Shown here in pieces: positions 53,749 to 55,247 of a DNA stretch of 55,247 bases. The stretch spans positions 1 through 55,247 of the forward strand of contig CAMYAE010000012.1 of assembly GCA_947253655.1 (NCBI GenBank), written 5' to 3'. The notes under the pieces are model-generated. The model had not been told where the DNA came from. It worked only from the letters and a program-made list of their open reading frames with translations, and searched no databases. The stretch comes from an uncultured Bacteroidales bacterium. Its GTDB lineage: Bacteria > Bacteroidota > Bacteroidia > Bacteroidales > UBA932. A program made the translations under genes and the position numbers. Position 1 is the stretch's first letter; every line of letters starts with the position of its first letter.

Positions 53749-55079
53749 TTTTGTTTAAGCCATTTCCATAAATCCTTGAAAGTGGATTTTTTACCGAACA
53801 TCAATATTCCTATCTTGTATATTTTTGCGGAAGCCCATGCACATAAGACAAAGGTCCCGACCAATAATGCCAAAGAGAGGGCTATCTGCCATGCAGGCAC
53901 TCCGAAAGGTATCCTGGCAAGCATTACTATCGGAGAGGTGAATGGTATCATAGAGCCCCAGAAGACCACTCCGCTGTCCGGAGCCTTGAAAGCATATAAG
54001 GCAATAAAAAATCCTATCAGCAAAGGTATGGTTACCGGAATGGAAAGCTGCTGTGTATCGCCCTCGTTCTCGACTGCCGAGCCTATTGCTGCAAACATGG
54101 ACGAATAGAGCAAATATCCGAATACGAAGTAGACTATGAATGACAATATAATCTGCAAATAGTTCAGACCGGCTAAGGTGGCCATAACGGTAGCCATTTC
54201 GGATTGAGGCGGGGTCATACCTCCCGCCATTCCGGTCATCGCAGGATCGGACATGCCGGCAGCACCCTGAGACAAGAATTCCGGCCCCATCAAGGCACCG
54301 ACTACAAGGACTATGACTATGGTCAGCCCAACCCACAGCAGAAATTGCGTGAGCGCAACCAATGCCACACCTATTATCTTGCCGAACATCAGTTCGGTAG
54401 ACTTGACGGAAGAAACAAGCACCTCGACGACCCTGCTGGATTTCTCTTCGATGACACTTGACATCACCATTCCGCCGAATATCGCGATAAACATATAGAT
54501 TACCATTCCGAGCAACATGGATATCATCATATAGACTTCTGATGCCGATATTTTAGCCTCGCCCTGCGCATCCAACGTATAGGTCGCTATATTGACATCG
54601 GATTTGACTTCCTTCATTATGCCGGCAAGGTTTTCAATGCTGTAAGAACTTATCCTGTAATCCTCTACCGCAGAATTAACATCTCTCTTAATACTCTCGA
54701 TCAATTCAATTCCGAGCGGCTTCTTCGAATATGTAACGACACTGACCGATTTTTCAGAAGAATCTATCTCCGATATCTGAAGCATAGCATCCTGCCCAAG
54801 CCTGTCCAGGCCGGACTTTACGGAATCAGGCTCCATTAAAGAATAATCGGAATATACCGCCGAGCTGTCGCTCTGCAAATATGGAAGCACTATTCCGGAC
54901 TTGTCCACTACGGCAATTTTCTTCGACTCCTCCTTTGCTGCATACATTATGATGCTCGGGAGCACGACTACGGCAGCGAAGAAAAGTGGTCCCAAAAAGG
55001 TTACGAGCAGGAAAGATTTCTTTTTGACGCGCGTTTTGTACTCGCGCCCTATAATCACATTTATTATATTGAAGTTCAT
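53745..55079 (-). CDS. ABC transporter permease, NatB/ABC-2 type
   Basis: A 444-aa membrane protein. A first helix (about 23-45, FLLVTFLGPLFFAAVVVLPSI) is followed by a large extracytoplasmic part (about 60-185) and five or six helices (about 185-425), with the EEKSSRVVEVLVSSVKS loop typical of NatB-like exporters. It pairs with the ATP-binding protein whose end is at the right edge of the window (1 nt gap). Likely an exporter; its substrate is unknown, with Na+ suggested only by family name. Confidence 0.9.
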   Translation of the reverse strand: MNFNIINVIIGREYKTRVKKKSFLLVTFLGPLFFAAVVVLPSIIMYAAKEESKKIAVVDKSGIVLPYLQSDSSAVYSDYSLMEPDSVKSGLDRLGQDAMLQISEIDSSEKSVSVVTYSKKPLGIELIESIKRDVNSAVEDYRISSYSIENLAGIMKEVKSDVNIATYTLDAQGEAKISASEVYMMISMLLGMVIYMFIAIFGGMVMSSVIEEKSSRVVEVLVSSVKSTELMFGKIIGVALVALTQFLLWVGLTIVIVLVVGALMGPEFLSQGAAGMSDPAMTGMAGGMTPPQSEMATVMATLAGLNYLQIILSFIVYFVFGYLLYSSMFAAIGSAVENEGDTQQLSIPVTIPLLIGFFIALYAFKAPDSGVVFWGSMIPFTSPIVMLARIPFGVPAWQIALSLALLVGTFVLCAWASAKIYKIGILMFGKKSTFKDLWKWLKQK

Positions 55080-55080
55080 A

Positions 55081-55247
55081 TTATTCGGTTTCCGTTACAA
55101 GTTTAATAAATATATCATTCATTCTCGGTATCAGTTCCTTAAAAGAATTTACGGAAACTTCCTGCCCTATGACAGCCTTAAGCACCTCATTGGATACGGT
55201 ACCGTCCGCCATAGCGATTACAGCAGTATGCCGGCCGGCGTTATCGA
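55081..55247 (-). CDS. ABC transporter ATP-binding protein, C-terminal part
   Basis: The last 55 codons, beginning DNAGRHTAVIAMADGTVSNE and ending NDIFIKLVTETE. This matches the C-terminal DUF4162-like tail of NatA-type ATPases (SFKELIPRMNDIFIKLV). The P-loop and signature motifs lie outside the window. It is directly upstream of the permease, with 1 nt between. Confidence 0.8.
   Translation of the reverse strand, partial: DNAGRHTAVIAMADGTVSNEVLKAVIGQEVSVNSFKELIPRMNDIFIKLVTETE

Noticed and set aside
1..55247. tRNA genes, insertion sequences or CRISPR arrays
   Set aside because: I saw no cloverleaf-like segment, transposase motif or regular direct repeats in the gaps, which are nearly all shorter than 250 bp.

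Overview
The window reads as chromosome of a Bacteroidota, most likely order Bacteroidales. The main grounds are a SusC/SusD pair with DUF4843 and PKD-like lipoproteins, DUF5686, PorT-like and OMP_b-brl outer-membrane proteins, DUF5117/5118-type metalloproteases, a glutaminyl-tRNA synthetase, and 14 perfect copies of the Bacteroidetes -7 promoter element TAnnTTTG placed 8 to 36 nt before gene starts. Several of these boxes overlap the longest possible open frame, and I used them to move starts downstream. I see no tRNA, rRNA, IS element, phage gene or CRISPR array. Genus cannot be fixed from the sequence alone.

Layout. Positions 1-3900: a small unknown protein, a CNNM/CBS membrane protein, and a Zn/Cd-type P1B ATPase next to a Fur-family regulator, with a perfect 8-1-8 palindrome between the last two. 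4000-6760: a lipid operon (CDP-alcohol phosphatidyltransferase, acyltransferase, YhiN-like flavoprotein). 6780-10370 (minus): purN, a YhhN lysoplasmalogenase-like protein, trpS and a TMEM43-like protein. 10463-16512: DUF5686 outer-membrane protein, an M23 lipoprotein (minus), a sodium:solute symporter and a PorT-like barrel. 16517-20532: an alpha/beta-hydrolase fold lacking its nucleophile, a GltD-like oxidoreductase, a HAD phosphatase and a NahK-like sugar kinase. 20522-27015: a TonB receptor and HD-domain protein sharing a divergent promoter with a 10-bp inverted repeat, then a two-component system behind phosphoglucomutase.

27143-39639 (minus) is the accessory core: a six-gene surface operon of SusC, SusD, DUF4843 lipoprotein, PKD-like lipoprotein, a secreted zinc metalloprotease with an intact HExxHxxGxxH site, and a paralogue in which all the zinc/catalytic residues are replaced. 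A hairpin separates the binding/import genes from the protease pair. This looks like a peptide or protein acquisition locus built around a protease plus pseudoprotease. Divergent to it, a 39-codon unknown ORF is coupled by TAATG to an OMP_b-brl outer-membrane barrel.

42699-50226 (minus): glnS, then a HAMP-only membrane sensor overlapping trkH, a RecD-like helicase and a DPP-IV-type peptidase, with successive 4-nt overlaps or gaps. 50322-55247: yicC (plus), then a minus operon of an ABC exporter (ATPase partly outside the window, and permease), a 5'-nucleotidase split into two genes in reversed order, and a DeoR-family regulator. Strongest leads: the protease/pseudoprotease pair with its intergenic hairpin, the 39-aa coupled ORF, the HAMP-TrkH coupling, the inverted repeat at 22567-22591, and the Ser-to-Gly hydrolase.
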